Shown here: positions 1-8,651 of the stretch, in pieces
Position numbering within the stretch: position 1 is the first letter of the stretch
Layout of the letters: every line of letters begins with the position of its first letter
Assembly (NCBI RefSeq): GCF_016586355.1
Contig: NZ_BLYI01000070.1
Location: 47,134 to 111,133, forward strand
DNA length: 64,000 bases
Source of the DNA: Anaerostipes butyraticus
Lineage (GTDB): Bacteria > Bacillota > Clostridia > Lachnospirales > Lachnospiraceae
Direction of reading: 5' to 3'
Translations under genes and position numbers: made by a program
The notes under the pieces: model-generated
Databases searched by the model: none
What the model saw: the letters and a program-made list of their open reading frames with translations, nothing else
Told to the model about the DNA's origin: nothing

Positions 1-91
1 CGCCGACTGTACTGTTTTCGATCTTTTTATATCCTCTGACTACTTTCTCTGCGATTTTCTGATTTGCTTTTACTAATTTTGATTTTGCCAT
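1..91 (-). CDS. Small protein, N-terminal part only
   Basis: The gene begins at an ATG read on the minus strand at 89-91, with a good ribosome binding site (GGAAAGGAG) about 8 bases upstream, and runs off the left edge. The 30 visible residues begin MAKSKLVKANQKIAEKVV and are rich in lysine. Short, charged proteins with this kind of start are common in Lachnospiraceae, but I know of no function. The stop is outside the window, so length and family cannot be settled here. Confidence 0.6.
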   Translation of the reverse strand, partial: MAKSKLVKANQKIAEKVVRGYKKIENSTVG

Positions 92-232
92 ATTGCCGCG
101 CTCCTTTCCTTTCTTACTTTTTTCTGACTATATTTACAAATCCTATTCTTATTCTGTTGCTGTTTTATTCCCGATTTGTTGCTGATATGTTAATTGCACG
201 TTTTTTCTTAAAATCTTTTAATCAGACAAGAA

Positions 233-255
233 AGAATCCTGCTTTGCAGGATTCT
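233..255 (-). terminator. Hairpin of the AGAATCCTGC family
   Basis: A perfect 10-bp stem (AGAATCCTGC / GCAGGATTCT) with a TTT loop is followed on the minus strand by TTTCTTG. Near-identical hairpins occur at 11853-11876 and 63473-63495, which suggests a terminator type used repeatedly in this genome. Here it sits between the partial gene and the MerR gene, so what it terminates is unclear. Confidence 0.4.
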
Positions 256-317
256 CCGCCTGCGGCGGGGCGCATGAGCGGTATCTTCCGTTCCGCCGCA
301 GTGTGATTCTCGCGGAG
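255..317. repeat. G+C-rich nested inverted repeat
   Basis: An outer CTCCGC/GCGGAG pair (255-260, 312-317) encloses an inner CTGCGGCGG/CCGCCGCAG pair (260-268, 293-301). The segment is far richer in G+C than the flanks and lies between hairpins at 233 and 331, with no open reading frame of interest. It may be a dispersed intergenic element, but only one full copy is visible here. Confidence 0.4.
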
Positions 318-350
318 CGTTTTTATTTCATAGGAACGAAGTTTCCTATT

Positions 351-381
351 AAAAAAAAAGACCCGATCTTTACAGATCAGA
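351..381 (-). terminator. Rho-independent terminator of the GPP34/MerR operon
   Basis: Reading the minus strand, a 9-bp stem with two or three G-U pairs and a TGTAAA loop overlaps the MerR stop codon and is followed by nine T residues. This is a strong intrinsic terminator. Confidence 0.8.
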
Positions 382-639
382 TCCTTCTTTCAGTATCTCT
401 TTTATTTCCGGAATGGTTTTCTTCTCACTTCTCAGCTTCATGATATAGGAAATCCGTTCTACGCTTTCCTTCCTCCTGTATCGTCTTGTCATGTTCTCCT
501 CCTGCTGCTCAAAGGGAAGAATCCCTTCTTCCGTATAAAATTTTAAGGTGCTGTACCGTACATCCGTTAACCTTACCAGTTCTCCTATGGTAACATACTC
601 CGCCTTTTCAATTACTTCCATGCTCCTGCGCCTGGACAT
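370..639 (-). CDS. MerR-family transcriptional regulator (89 aa)
   Basis: Short DNA-binding protein consisting almost only of a MerR winged-helix domain: VTIGELVRLTDVRYSTLKFYTEEGIL, then a basic RRYRRKESVERI segment matching recognition helix 2. It has no effector domain. I chose the internal ATG at 637-639 because AAAGGAGG lies 7 bases upstream; the longer reading has no such site. It follows the GPP34-like gene by about 20 bases and shares its operon and terminator. It probably regulates its own operon, possibly with the GPP34-like protein, but the target cannot be seen. The family call is firm; the role is not. Confidence 0.8.
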   Translation of the reverse strand: MSRRRSMEVIEKAEYVTIGELVRLTDVRYSTLKFYTEEGILPFEQQEENMTRRYRRKESVERISYIMKLRSEKKTIPEIKEILKEGSDL

Positions 640-658
640 AGAACTTCCTCCTTTATCC

Positions 659-1318
659 TTAGTGCGCTGCTGCTCCTGTCGCAATGATGCAGGCAATCAG
701 CATCTCAATATGTTCTGTCATTTTCTTTGCTCTCTGCCCCCAGCTGCTCTCTCGAATCTCTTTTAATTTTCCTTTCAATTCTTTCTGTTCATATTTTGAA
801 AAATACTCTTTCAGACAGTCTGCCTGATCCAGAAGCACGGTGAGGATTACTACATCCTCTGTAATCTCTCCTTCTTCCAGGAGTTCCGCGCGAATCTTCT
901 CAATCACACCGGTACGTGCTTCTTTGGACGGAACCAGAATCTGCCTCTTATTCAAAAGCCCCGCTTCCGATTTTATCATCATCCCATTCTCTTCCAGAGA
1001 GTCCTTCACAGACTGGGTCAGCTGCTTCAGTGCTTTGTCCGTAAAAGTAATCATATATTCGTCAATTACTTTCTCTATCTTAACTGCCTTTTCAGGGTTC
1101 AGTTCATCATAGAGCGGTTTCAAATACGCCATTTTCTCCGGCAGTTCCGCTGTAATCTCCACCATCTTCTGATCCATGGAAATACATCCTTCCAGCTGAA
1201 GCTCCATTAATCCTGCGCCTACAAAACAGGTTGCCCGCTTCAGATCATACGCTGGAAGCTTTCCCTTTTCATTTAATGCACAAACAAGATATTCCTGTGC
1301 AATGGATAAATCTTTCAT
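659..1318 (-). CDS. GPP34-like (Golgi phosphoprotein 3 family) protein
   Basis: 219 residues beginning MKDLSIAQEYLVCALNEKGK, then AGLMELQLEGCI. This matches the start of bacterial GPP34/GOLPH3-like proteins, where a LxxxLLLLALDxxGR segment precedes a small-residue helix with ELxLxGRI. The rest is helical and charged. Eukaryotic members bind phosphatidylinositol phosphates; bacterial members are mostly uncharacterised. It is the first gene of an operon with a small MerR regulator and has a near-consensus promoter. A membrane- or envelope-linked role is possible but not shown by the sequence. Confidence 0.6.
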   Translation of the reverse strand: MKDLSIAQEYLVCALNEKGKLPAYDLKRATCFVGAGLMELQLEGCISMDQKMVEITAELPEKMAYLKPLYDELNPEKAVKIEKVIDEYMITFTDKALKQLTQSVKDSLEENGMMIKSEAGLLNKRQILVPSKEARTGVIEKIRAELLEEGEITEDVVILTVLLDQADCLKEYFSKYEQKELKGKLKEIRESSWGQRAKKMTEHIEMLIACIIATGAAAH

Positions 1319-1362
1319 AAGATCCTCCCTTCCGCCGCATATTACTTACTACTTACGATTTA

Positions 1363-1391
1363 ATGATACTGTGTATGTTTTGAAATGTCAA
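1363..1391 (-). promoter_or_regulatory. Sigma-A-type promoter of the GPP34/MerR operon
   Basis: On the minus strand a TTGACA -35 box (1386-1391) and a TATCAT -10 box (1363-1368) are separated by 17 bases, about 45 bases upstream of the GPP34-like start codon. Confidence 0.75.
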
Positions 1392-1407
1392 CAAAAATTT
1401 TTCACTT

Positions 1408-1433
1408 AAAAAGAGAGCCGTTCTCCGGCTCTC
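1408..1433 (-). terminator. Terminator after the 2-hydroxyacid dehydrogenase
   Basis: GAGAGCCG/CGGCTCTC stem with a short loop, followed by TTTTT on the minus strand, just past the stop codon of the dehydrogenase. Confidence 0.8.
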
Positions 1434-1443
1434 CCGCTTCTAT

Positions 1444-2391
1444 CTATATTTCCACCTTATTCAGCTGTTTGCCTTCCAGCCATGCATACAGATTTTCAAA
1501 TACAATATCTGCTCTCTGTTCCATAGACTCTTCGGATGCAAAGGCAATGTGCGGTGTTACGATCGTATTTGGCGTATGAAGCAGCGGATGTTCTGCATCC
1601 AGCGGAGGCTCCGTCTCAAACACATCACAGGCAGCTCCCGCAATCCTTCCTTCTGTCAATGCCTTTGCAAGAGCCTCTGAATCTGCCACCGGACCTCTCG
1701 CCGTATTAATCAGCACCGCTGTTTTCTTCATCATCCGAAGCTGTTCTTCTCCGATCATTCCTCTGGTCTCTTCTGTTAAAGGACAATGCAGAGATACGAT
1801 ATCTGCCTCTTTTAACAGTTCCTCCAGCGTTACCTGACGGTCAATGGCCGGATGTTCCACTCTGCTTCTGCTGTATGCGATCACTTTACAGCCAAACGCT
1901 TTACAAAGTTCTGCTGTTCTCTTTCCAATCGCTCCGGCTCCTATGATACCAACGGTTTTGCCGCACAGCAGATTCCCGATCAATCCGTCTTTTGTTCCGC
2001 CTTCCCTGCATCTTTGCTCTGTCTGTTTTACATTGCGAAGCAGCTGGATCATGAAACTGATGCAAAGTTCTGCCACAGCCTGCGTTGCATACCCGGAAGC
2101 ATTGCTGACGGCAATTCCCCTTTTTCCCGCTTCATCCATCGGAATATGATCCACACCGGTAAATGCCACATCGATATATTGAAGGTGAGAGGCTCTCTCA
2201 ATAGCTTCCCTGCTCAATGGCATATTGGCAAGCATGATAATATCTGCATCTTCACACCGCTCTGCCTGCACCCTGGGATCTGTATTTTTTTCATAAACGA
2301 CAAATTCATGTCCCATTTCATTTAACTTTTTCGTTTGTTTCCGGATAATTTCTTCCGAAACTCCCAAACCCTCCAGCAATACAATTTTCAT
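1444..2391 (-). CDS. D-isomer-specific 2-hydroxyacid dehydrogenase
   Basis: 315-residue NAD-dependent dehydrogenase of the SerA/2-hydroxyacid family, which reduces 2-oxoacids to D-2-hydroxyacids or the reverse. The nucleotide-binding loop GAGAIG is at residues 151-156. The catalytic triad is visible as Arg232 (in TARGP), Glu261 (in ETEPP) and His281 (in TPHIAF). The catalytic and nucleotide-binding domains are complete and the length is normal. There is no ACT domain, so it is unlikely to be a feedback-regulated SerA. It is monocistronic with its own terminator. The substrate cannot be read from the sequence; glycerate, phosphoglycerate or another 2-oxoacid are all possible. Confidence 0.85.
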   Translation of the reverse strand: MKIVLLEGLGVSEEIIRKQTKKLNEMGHEFVVYEKNTDPRVQAERCEDADIIMLANMPLSREAIERASHLQYIDVAFTGVDHIPMDEAGKRGIAVSNASGYATQAVAELCISFMIQLLRNVKQTEQRCREGGTKDGLIGNLLCGKTVGIIGAGAIGKRTAELCKAFGCKVIAYSRSRVEHPAIDRQVTLEELLKEADIVSLHCPLTEETRGMIGEEQLRMMKKTAVLINTARGPVADSEALAKALTEGRIAGAACDVFETEPPLDAEHPLLHTPNTIVTPHIAFASEESMEQRADIVFENLYAWLEGKQLNKVEI

Positions 2392-2589
2392 TTTACGATA
2401 TCCTCCTGTTCCCTTTTTTCTTTTAAGTATAGCATGAATCCAGATGGAATCTATTCTTTTTCATAAAAACCCTTCTGTTATAACATCTGCCTATAACCAG
2501 TCCTTATTATTAAATATTATACAGGACTTCCATCGTCTGATATGATACTAACCAGACAAAACAAACAACGAATTCAGGAGGCAAGATTT

Positions 2590-3705
2590 ATGACAAAAAT
2601 ACACACACCTTTTCGATATGACTATGTAGGAAGTTTTTTAAGACCAGAAGCTTTGAAAGCTGCAAGAGCTGATTTTGAAGCGGGAAAAATTTCAGAAGAA
2701 GAACTTCACAAAACAGAAGACCAGTGCATTACAGACCTGGTAAACAAACAGAAAAAAGCCGGATATCATGTGATCACAGACGGAGAATTCCGCAGATCCA
2801 CATGGCATCTTGATTTTATGTGGGGATTCAATGGTGTGGAACATCATAAGACAGAAAAAGGAATCGCGTTCCACGGGGAACCTGCCCTGATTGACGATAC
2901 TTACCTGGTTGGAAAAATCTCCGCCGGACACCACCCATTTGTAGATCATTTTAAATTTGTAAAAGCTTTGGAAGATGAAAATACTGTGGCAAAGCAGACC
3001 ATTCCGGCTCCTGCTCAGTTCCTCCTTCAGATGATCGTACCTGAAAATCTGGAATCTACCAGAAAATTTTATCCAACAGATGAAGAACTGATTGCCGATA
3101 TTGCCAAAGCTTATCAGAAAGTCATCCGCGATTTCTATGACGCCGGATGCCGCAATCTCCAGTTTGACGACTGCTCCTGGGGACTGTGCATGTCAGATGA
3201 AGAAAACGGAAACAAAGAAGTGAACGATTATATCAAAGGCACCATGGAACAGCTTTTAACCGTCAATAACCTGGCGCTGGAAAATAAGCCGGAAGATCTG
3301 GTTGTGACAACCCATGTCTGCAGAGGAAATTATCACTCTACTTTCTTTAGCAGCGGCGCCTATGATCCTGTGGCGGAAACATTATTTGTCCGTGAAAATG
3401 TCGATGCCTACTATCTGGAATATGACGATGAACGTTCCGGTGGATTTGAACCATTGAAATATGTGCCTGAAAATAAAAAGGTTGTTCTTGGTCTGATCAC
3501 AACCAAGTCTCCGGTTCTGGAAGATAAAAACGAAGTGATCGCAAGGATTCATGAGGCAGCAAAATACGTCCCTCTGGATCGTCTTTATTTAAGCCCTCAG
3601 TGTGGATTTGCTTCCTGTGAGATTGGAAACAAGCTGACAGAAGAAGAACAGTGGGCAAAATTAAAACTCGTAAAAGAAATCGCAGAAGAAGTCTGGGGCG
3701 CATAA
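2590..3705 (+). CDS. MetE C-terminal-like methyltransferase (YxjG/YxjH type)
   Basis: 371-residue protein similar to the C-terminal, zinc-binding half of cobalamin-independent methionine synthase; B. subtilis YxjG/YxjH are stand-alone examples. Visible family segments are FRYDYVGSFLRP at the start, TDGEFRR near residue 65, QFDDCSWG with the aspartate pair, TTHVCRGN with a zinc-ligand-type HxC, and SPQCGFAS near the end with the second cysteine. It probably moves a methyl group to homocysteine or a related thiol. I use the ATG at 2590 because CAGGAGG lies 8 bases upstream. No SAM riboswitch or T-box is seen in the 200-base leader. The methyl donor is unknown. Confidence 0.8.
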   Translation: MTKIHTPFRYDYVGSFLRPEALKAARADFEAGKISEEELHKTEDQCITDLVNKQKKAGYHVITDGEFRRSTWHLDFMWGFNGVEHHKTEKGIAFHGEPALIDDTYLVGKISAGHHPFVDHFKFVKALEDENTVAKQTIPAPAQFLLQMIVPENLESTRKFYPTDEELIADIAKAYQKVIRDFYDAGCRNLQFDDCSWGLCMSDEENGNKEVNDYIKGTMEQLLTVNNLALENKPEDLVVTTHVCRGNYHSTFFSSGAYDPVAETLFVRENVDAYYLEYDDERSGGFEPLKYVPENKKVVLGLITTKSPVLEDKNEVIARIHEAAKYVPLDRLYLSPQCGFASCEIGNKLTEEEQWAKLKLVKEIAEEVWGA

Positions 3706-3723
3706 ATGCCCTCACATCAAACA

Positions 3724-3761
3724 ATCCGGGAACCCGGGGAGTTATCCCTGAATTCCCGGAT
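3724..3761 (+). terminator. Hairpin after the MetE-like gene
   Basis: ATCCGGGAA/TTCCCGGAT stem about 20 bases after the stop codon. The T-tract is weak (CTTCTTT), so it is only a probable terminator. A second 9-bp inverted repeat (TTCTGACAG/CTGTCAGAA, 3823-3862) lies further on, near the end of the aldo/keto reductase gene. Confidence 0.45.
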
Positions 3762-3878
3762 CTTCTTTACTAAAATAGAATCCCGGCTCGTCTCAGCCGT
3801 TGTAACTGAACGATCTGCTGTATTCTGACAGACACTTAAAACAAAAATGAGTCCTGTCAGAAGCACTGCTGCTATTTT

Positions 3879-4919
3879 CTATTTGATTTTCTGATCTCCC
3901 GTTGACCATACATGATCTTCTTTTGCCGCTGCCTTTGTATTCTGTGCCATAACACCTACCAGGCGGTGCGGTACATACGGCTCTTCCAGATATGCTGTTT
4001 CTTCCGGACTCAAAACCAGGTCAACTGCCTTGGCGGCACCTTCAATATGAGGCAGTTTCGTGGCTCCTACAACCGGTGATGTAACCTTTGAGATCAGCCA
4101 TGCAAGAGCAACCTCCGTCATAGAAACTTCATGCCGGTCCGCAATCTCCATCACCCTGCGGATAACCGCGTCATCCTGCTGTGCCGTTGCGTCATATTTA
4201 AAATGCGCATATTCATCTTCCTGCTGCCGTTTGGATGTTTCTCCCGGGCGCTTGGACAGCTTGCCCCCTGCCAGTGAACTATATGGCGTCAGCGCAATAT
4301 TTTCCTCTCTGCAGTAAGGCACCATTTCTCTTTCTTCTTCCCTGAAAATCAGATTATAATGTCCCTGAATGGAAACGAACTTAGCGAATCCTTCTTTTTC
4401 TGCCAGCGCATTTGCCTTTGCCAGCTGCCATGCAAAACAATTGGAAATTCCGATGTATCTGGTTTTTCCTGCTTCTACCATTCGGTTCAATCCATCCATA
4501 ATCTCATAAATCGGCGTTTCATAATCCCACATATGGTAAATATACAGATCCACATGATCCATACCAAGATTGCTGAGGCTCTGATTCAGCATCCGCTCAA
4601 TATGCTGCTGTCCGCTGATTCCTTCTTCTATTTCCTCCGGTGTTCTCGGCAGAAATTTAGTTGCTACGACTACATCATCCCGTTTGGCAAAATCTTTCAG
4701 TGCTCTGCCTAAATACTGCTCGCTGGTACCGCTCTGGTACGCAATTGCCGTATCAAAGAAATTAACGCCTAATTCCAGTCCTCTCTTGATGATCTCTCTG
4801 GAATGTTCCTCATCGATTGTCCATGTGTGCTGTCCATGCTGGGCATCTCCGAATCCCATACATCCCATGCAGATTCTGGATACATTCAAATCTGAATTCC
4901 CAAGTTTTGTATACTTCAT
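3879..4919 (-). CDS. Aldo/keto reductase
   Basis: 346-residue NADPH-dependent oxidoreductase with the usual barrel. Catalytic tetrad: Asp56 (NFFDTAIAY), Tyr61, Lys88 (VVATKF) and His129 (YIYHMWD). The cofactor-binding end is seen as SPVVGATKLPHIEGAAKAV. It belongs to the YhdN/AKR11-13-like group that converts aldehydes and ketones to alcohols. It follows a MerR regulator by 15 bases, and the pair shares a promoter with a 19-base spacer, so expression is probably induced by an electrophile or other small molecule sensed by the MerR protein. The physiological substrate is unknown. Confidence 0.88.
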   Translation of the reverse strand: MKYTKLGNSDLNVSRICMGCMGFGDAQHGQHTWTIDEEHSREIIKRGLELGVNFFDTAIAYQSGTSEQYLGRALKDFAKRDDVVVATKFLPRTPEEIEEGISGQQHIERMLNQSLSNLGMDHVDLYIYHMWDYETPIYEIMDGLNRMVEAGKTRYIGISNCFAWQLAKANALAEKEGFAKFVSIQGHYNLIFREEEREMVPYCREENIALTPYSSLAGGKLSKRPGETSKRQQEDEYAHFKYDATAQQDDAVIRRVMEIADRHEVSMTEVALAWLISKVTSPVVGATKLPHIEGAAKAVDLVLSPEETAYLEEPYVPHRLVGVMAQNTKAAAKEDHVWSTGDQKIK

Positions 4920-4934
4920 ATCTGATTCTCCCTT

Positions 4935-5303
4935 CTAATTATCCTGATTTTCACTGCTCATTTCTTTTCGGATTTCATGACGAAGATAATCCAGCCGTTC
5001 CAGCTGTTTTTCCTTAAAATGGATCTCATCCAGCACGGCATTTCTCTGTCTGCACAGCATCTGCATCCGCTGACCCTTTGTCTCCTGTTCATCCAGGAGC
5101 AGTCTCATATATGCTTCTACCTCCTGACTGGTAAATCCCACATCATGGAGTGTCATAATCAGGCTCAGCCATTCCAGATCTGAATCATCATACTGCCAGG
5201 CTCCCATTACTTTTTTCACCGCTTTGCACAGCCCCCATGTTTCATACTCTTTTAAAATCTTCATGGGAATCTGATACCGCTCACTGGCTTCATGGATTGT
5301 CAT
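4935..5303 (-). CDS. MerR-family regulator of the aldo/keto reductase operon
   Basis: 122 residues: an N-terminal MerR helix-turn-helix (MTIHEASERYQIPMKILKEYETWGL), a second part with LEWLSLIMTLHDVGFTSQEVEAYMRLL, then a C-terminal coiled-coil dimerisation helix (QRNAVLDEIHFKEKQLERL). There is no large effector domain. It sits directly upstream of the aldo/keto reductase in the same operon, which is the common layout for MerR proteins that activate aldehyde- or stress-responsive reductases. The promoter ahead of it has the 19-base spacer typical of MerR-activated promoters, so autoregulation is likely. Confidence 0.8.
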   Translation of the reverse strand: MTIHEASERYQIPMKILKEYETWGLCKAVKKVMGAWQYDDSDLEWLSLIMTLHDVGFTSQEVEAYMRLLLDEQETKGQRMQMLCRQRNAVLDEIHFKEKQLERLDYLRHEIRKEMSSENQDN

Positions 5304-5349
5304 TGCTCCGTCCTTTCCTTATCTTTGTCCTTATGTTCTTTCTGTGATT

Positions 5350-5380
5350 ATTGTACCCCCTTAGGCCGGATCATGTCTAA
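5350..5380 (-). promoter_or_regulatory. MerR-type promoter with 19-bp spacer
   Basis: On the minus strand TTAGAC (5375-5380) and TACAAT (5350-5355) are separated by 19 bases, upstream of the MerR/aldo-keto reductase operon. A long spacer is the hallmark of promoters that MerR proteins twist into activity. Confidence 0.6.
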
Positions 5381-5406
5381 TACCCTGTCAGAATCTTTGA
5401 AAATGC

Positions 5407-6273
5407 CTAAAAAGAATGTTTAATAAAATCAATAAATCTGGATGATGTCTCGGAGAATGTCTGGTTTTTCTTCCATGCAAGAACTGCTCCTGTCTCAAGT
5501 TTCGGTTCCAGCGGTACAAACCGAAGTCCGTCATACTGATTGTCCAGCCTGAAACAAAGTGCCGCTCCAACACCATTTCGAACCATGTTGGAAGCATTCA
5601 GAATCAGATTATAGGTAGCGGCAATCTCAATTTTATCATAAGCATCCCCAAACCAGTTGGCCAGTTCATTCTGTACGATTTCCCGTTTGGCATTTAAGAT
5701 CGGCTGTCCGATCAGATCTTCCGGAGATACTGCTTCCAGAGATGCCAGCGGCGAATCTTCCCGGACGAGAACTCCCCACTGCTCTTTCTCCGGCATACGC
5801 ACGAATTCGTATTTCGCAATATCCACTGGTTCCATCAAAAGTGCCAGATCCAAAATTCCTTTTTCCATCCGTTCTTTGATATCATCTGCAATCGCACTGT
5901 ACACATCATAACGGATCAGTGGATGTTCCTGCCGAAACTGTGCCATTTTTTGAGAAAGAAATGTCATATTCCTCGTCTCCCCGCATCCTATGGCAATCTC
6001 TCCGGCAAGTTCGGCTTCCTCTTTTGAAAATTCCCTTTTCGTTTTCTCCTCCAGTTCGATCATTTCCTGAGCGCGCCGCCGAAGCAGCATTCCTTCCTCC
6101 GTCAGGACAATGTGATATTTCCCCCGGTGAAACAGCTTCACGCCCAGTTCTTCCTCCAGCTGCATCAGCTGTCTGGAAAGAGTCGGCTGTGTAATGTGCA
6201 GAAGTTTTGCCGCTTTGGTAATATTTTCTTCTCTTGCTGCCATCAAAAAATATCTTAAAACTCTTAACTCCAT
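5407..6273 (-). CDS. LysR-family transcriptional regulator
   Basis: 288 residues from the internal ATG at 6271-6273, chosen because GAAGGAG lies 8 bases upstream and MELRVLRYFLMAAREENITKAA is the standard LysR start. The winged helix-turn-helix covers residues 1-60 (QPTLSRQLMQLEEELGVKLF). The remainder is a periplasmic-binding-protein-like effector domain (ELAGEIAIGCGE onward). It lies upstream of and in the same direction as the MerR/aldo-keto reductase operon but ends before that promoter, so its target is not obvious; LysR targets are often adjacent or divergent. The effector is unknown. Confidence 0.88.
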   Translation of the reverse strand: MELRVLRYFLMAAREENITKAAKLLHITQPTLSRQLMQLEEELGVKLFHRGKYHIVLTEEGMLLRRRAQEMIELEEKTKREFSKEEAELAGEIAIGCGETRNMTFLSQKMAQFRQEHPLIRYDVYSAIADDIKERMEKGILDLALLMEPVDIAKYEFVRMPEKEQWGVLVREDSPLASLEAVSPEDLIGQPILNAKREIVQNELANWFGDAYDKIEIAATYNLILNASNMVRNGVGAALCFRLDNQYDGLRFVPLEPKLETGAVLAWKKNQTFSETSSRFIDFIKHSF

Positions 6274-6333
6274 AGATTCACTCCTTCTATTTGATGATAC
6301 CATTTTCAAAGGATTTTGTATAATAAAAGAAAA

Positions 6334-6380
6334 AACAACGGTCCATCTGCCGGGTTTTGCCCTGCATCCTGACCGTTGTT
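6334..6380 (-). terminator. Terminator after the beta-glucoside operon and small ORF
   Basis: A perfect AACAACGGTC/GACCGTTGTT stem followed by TTTTTCTTTTATT on the minus strand. It ends the minus-strand transcription unit coming from the beta-glucoside operon and lies just upstream of the LysR gene. Confidence 0.7.
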
Positions 6381-6400
6381 TCCTGTCTTTCTATTTTTTT

Positions 6401-6542
6401 CTACGCTGAGATTACCGCCTGCAAATGTTTTCTGTATGCCTTCCGGCATTTTGCATTGGTTTCCACTTCAATCCAGTTCAAAAGATTGATCTGTACCGCC
6501 TGAAAATAAATATTATAAACTTTCGCTGCCCATTGTTTCATA
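6401..6542 (-). pseudogene. Possible small-protein gene, reading frame broken by one base
   Basis: An ATG at 6540-6542 with GAAAGGATG upstream opens a frame MKQWAAKVYNIYFQAVQINL that stops at 6468 after 24 residues. If one base of the A-run at 6480-6484 is ignored, the frame continues for 46 residues (LLNWIEVETNAKCRKAYRKH...) to a TAG at 6401-6403, directly before a strong terminator. The extended peptide looks protein-like (amphipathic, then basic). I cannot tell whether this is a real 24-residue peptide, a decayed gene, a frameshift site or a sequencing error. Confidence 0.3.
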
Positions 6543-6652
6543 GTGAACATCCTTTCTGTCTGTTTCCTGTTACAATTTAAATGGTAACAGGCTGCCCTAT
6601 GGTTTTCAGCGTCAAATCTTAAATATCAGTATGGTAAATTCTCAGATATTCT

Positions 6653-7144
6653 CTATTCCAGCTCCATTAATGAATCTTCCTCCTGTACTTCCGTGTTCTC
6701 CGGAATGCGGTTTTTAATAGAATTTCCACTGGTTACGATTAAAATCGCTTCTGAAGGATATCCGCCTTCCTTTATCACATCCAGATCCACGGTCACCAGC
6801 TTGTCCCCGACGGATACTTTCTGCCCCTGTTTTACATGAGGGCGGAATCCTTTTCCATTGAGTTCTACCGTATCAATGCCGATATGCAGCAGCACCTCTT
6901 TGCCGTCATCTGTCAGAAAACCATATGCATGACCTGTCGGAAATGCAGCTTTCACAGTTCCTGCTACAGGAGATTTAAAATTACCATCAGATGGAACTAC
7001 AACAATCCCATCTCCCATTATTTTCTCAGAAAACATCCCATCTTCCAAAGATTCCAGGGATGCAGTCTTCCCATTGACCGGCGCATACACGCAGTTTTCA
7101 TTAAAAACCTTTTTTTCTTTTTTCTTTCTTCCAAATAATCTCAT
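6653..7144 (-). CDS. PTS EIIA component, glucose family
   Basis: 163-residue phosphocarrier of the EIIA-Glc/BglF-A family. The two active-site histidines are His72 (PTGHAYGF) and His87 (EVLLHIGIDTVEL, the phosphorylated one). The usual beta-sandwich repeats are present (VYAPVNGK, MGDGIVVVPSDG, SPVAGTV, VKQGQKVSVGDKL). It is the last gene of the beta-glucoside operon, 12 bases after the 6-phospho-beta-glucosidase gene. The EIIBC protein upstream has no A domain, so this separate EIIA most likely completes that transporter. Confidence 0.9.
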   Translation of the reverse strand: MRLFGRKKKEKKVFNENCVYAPVNGKTASLESLEDGMFSEKIMGDGIVVVPSDGNFKSPVAGTVKAAFPTGHAYGFLTDDGKEVLLHIGIDTVELNGKGFRPHVKQGQKVSVGDKLVTVDLDVIKEGGYPSEAILIVTSGNSIKNRIPENTEVQEEDSLMELE

Positions 7145-7156
7145 GCTTTTCCTCCA

Positions 7157-8638
<1,482 letters not shown>

Positions 8639-8651
8639 TTATCCTTCCTTC

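Noticed and set aside
64..306. 80-codon plus-strand frame at the left edge
   Set aside because: Overlaps the start of a minus-strand gene with a clear ribosome binding site and runs into hairpin sequences; no start signal of its own.
2392..2589. SAM riboswitch or T-box ahead of the MetE-like gene
   Set aside because: No S-box core or T-box motif can be found in the leader.
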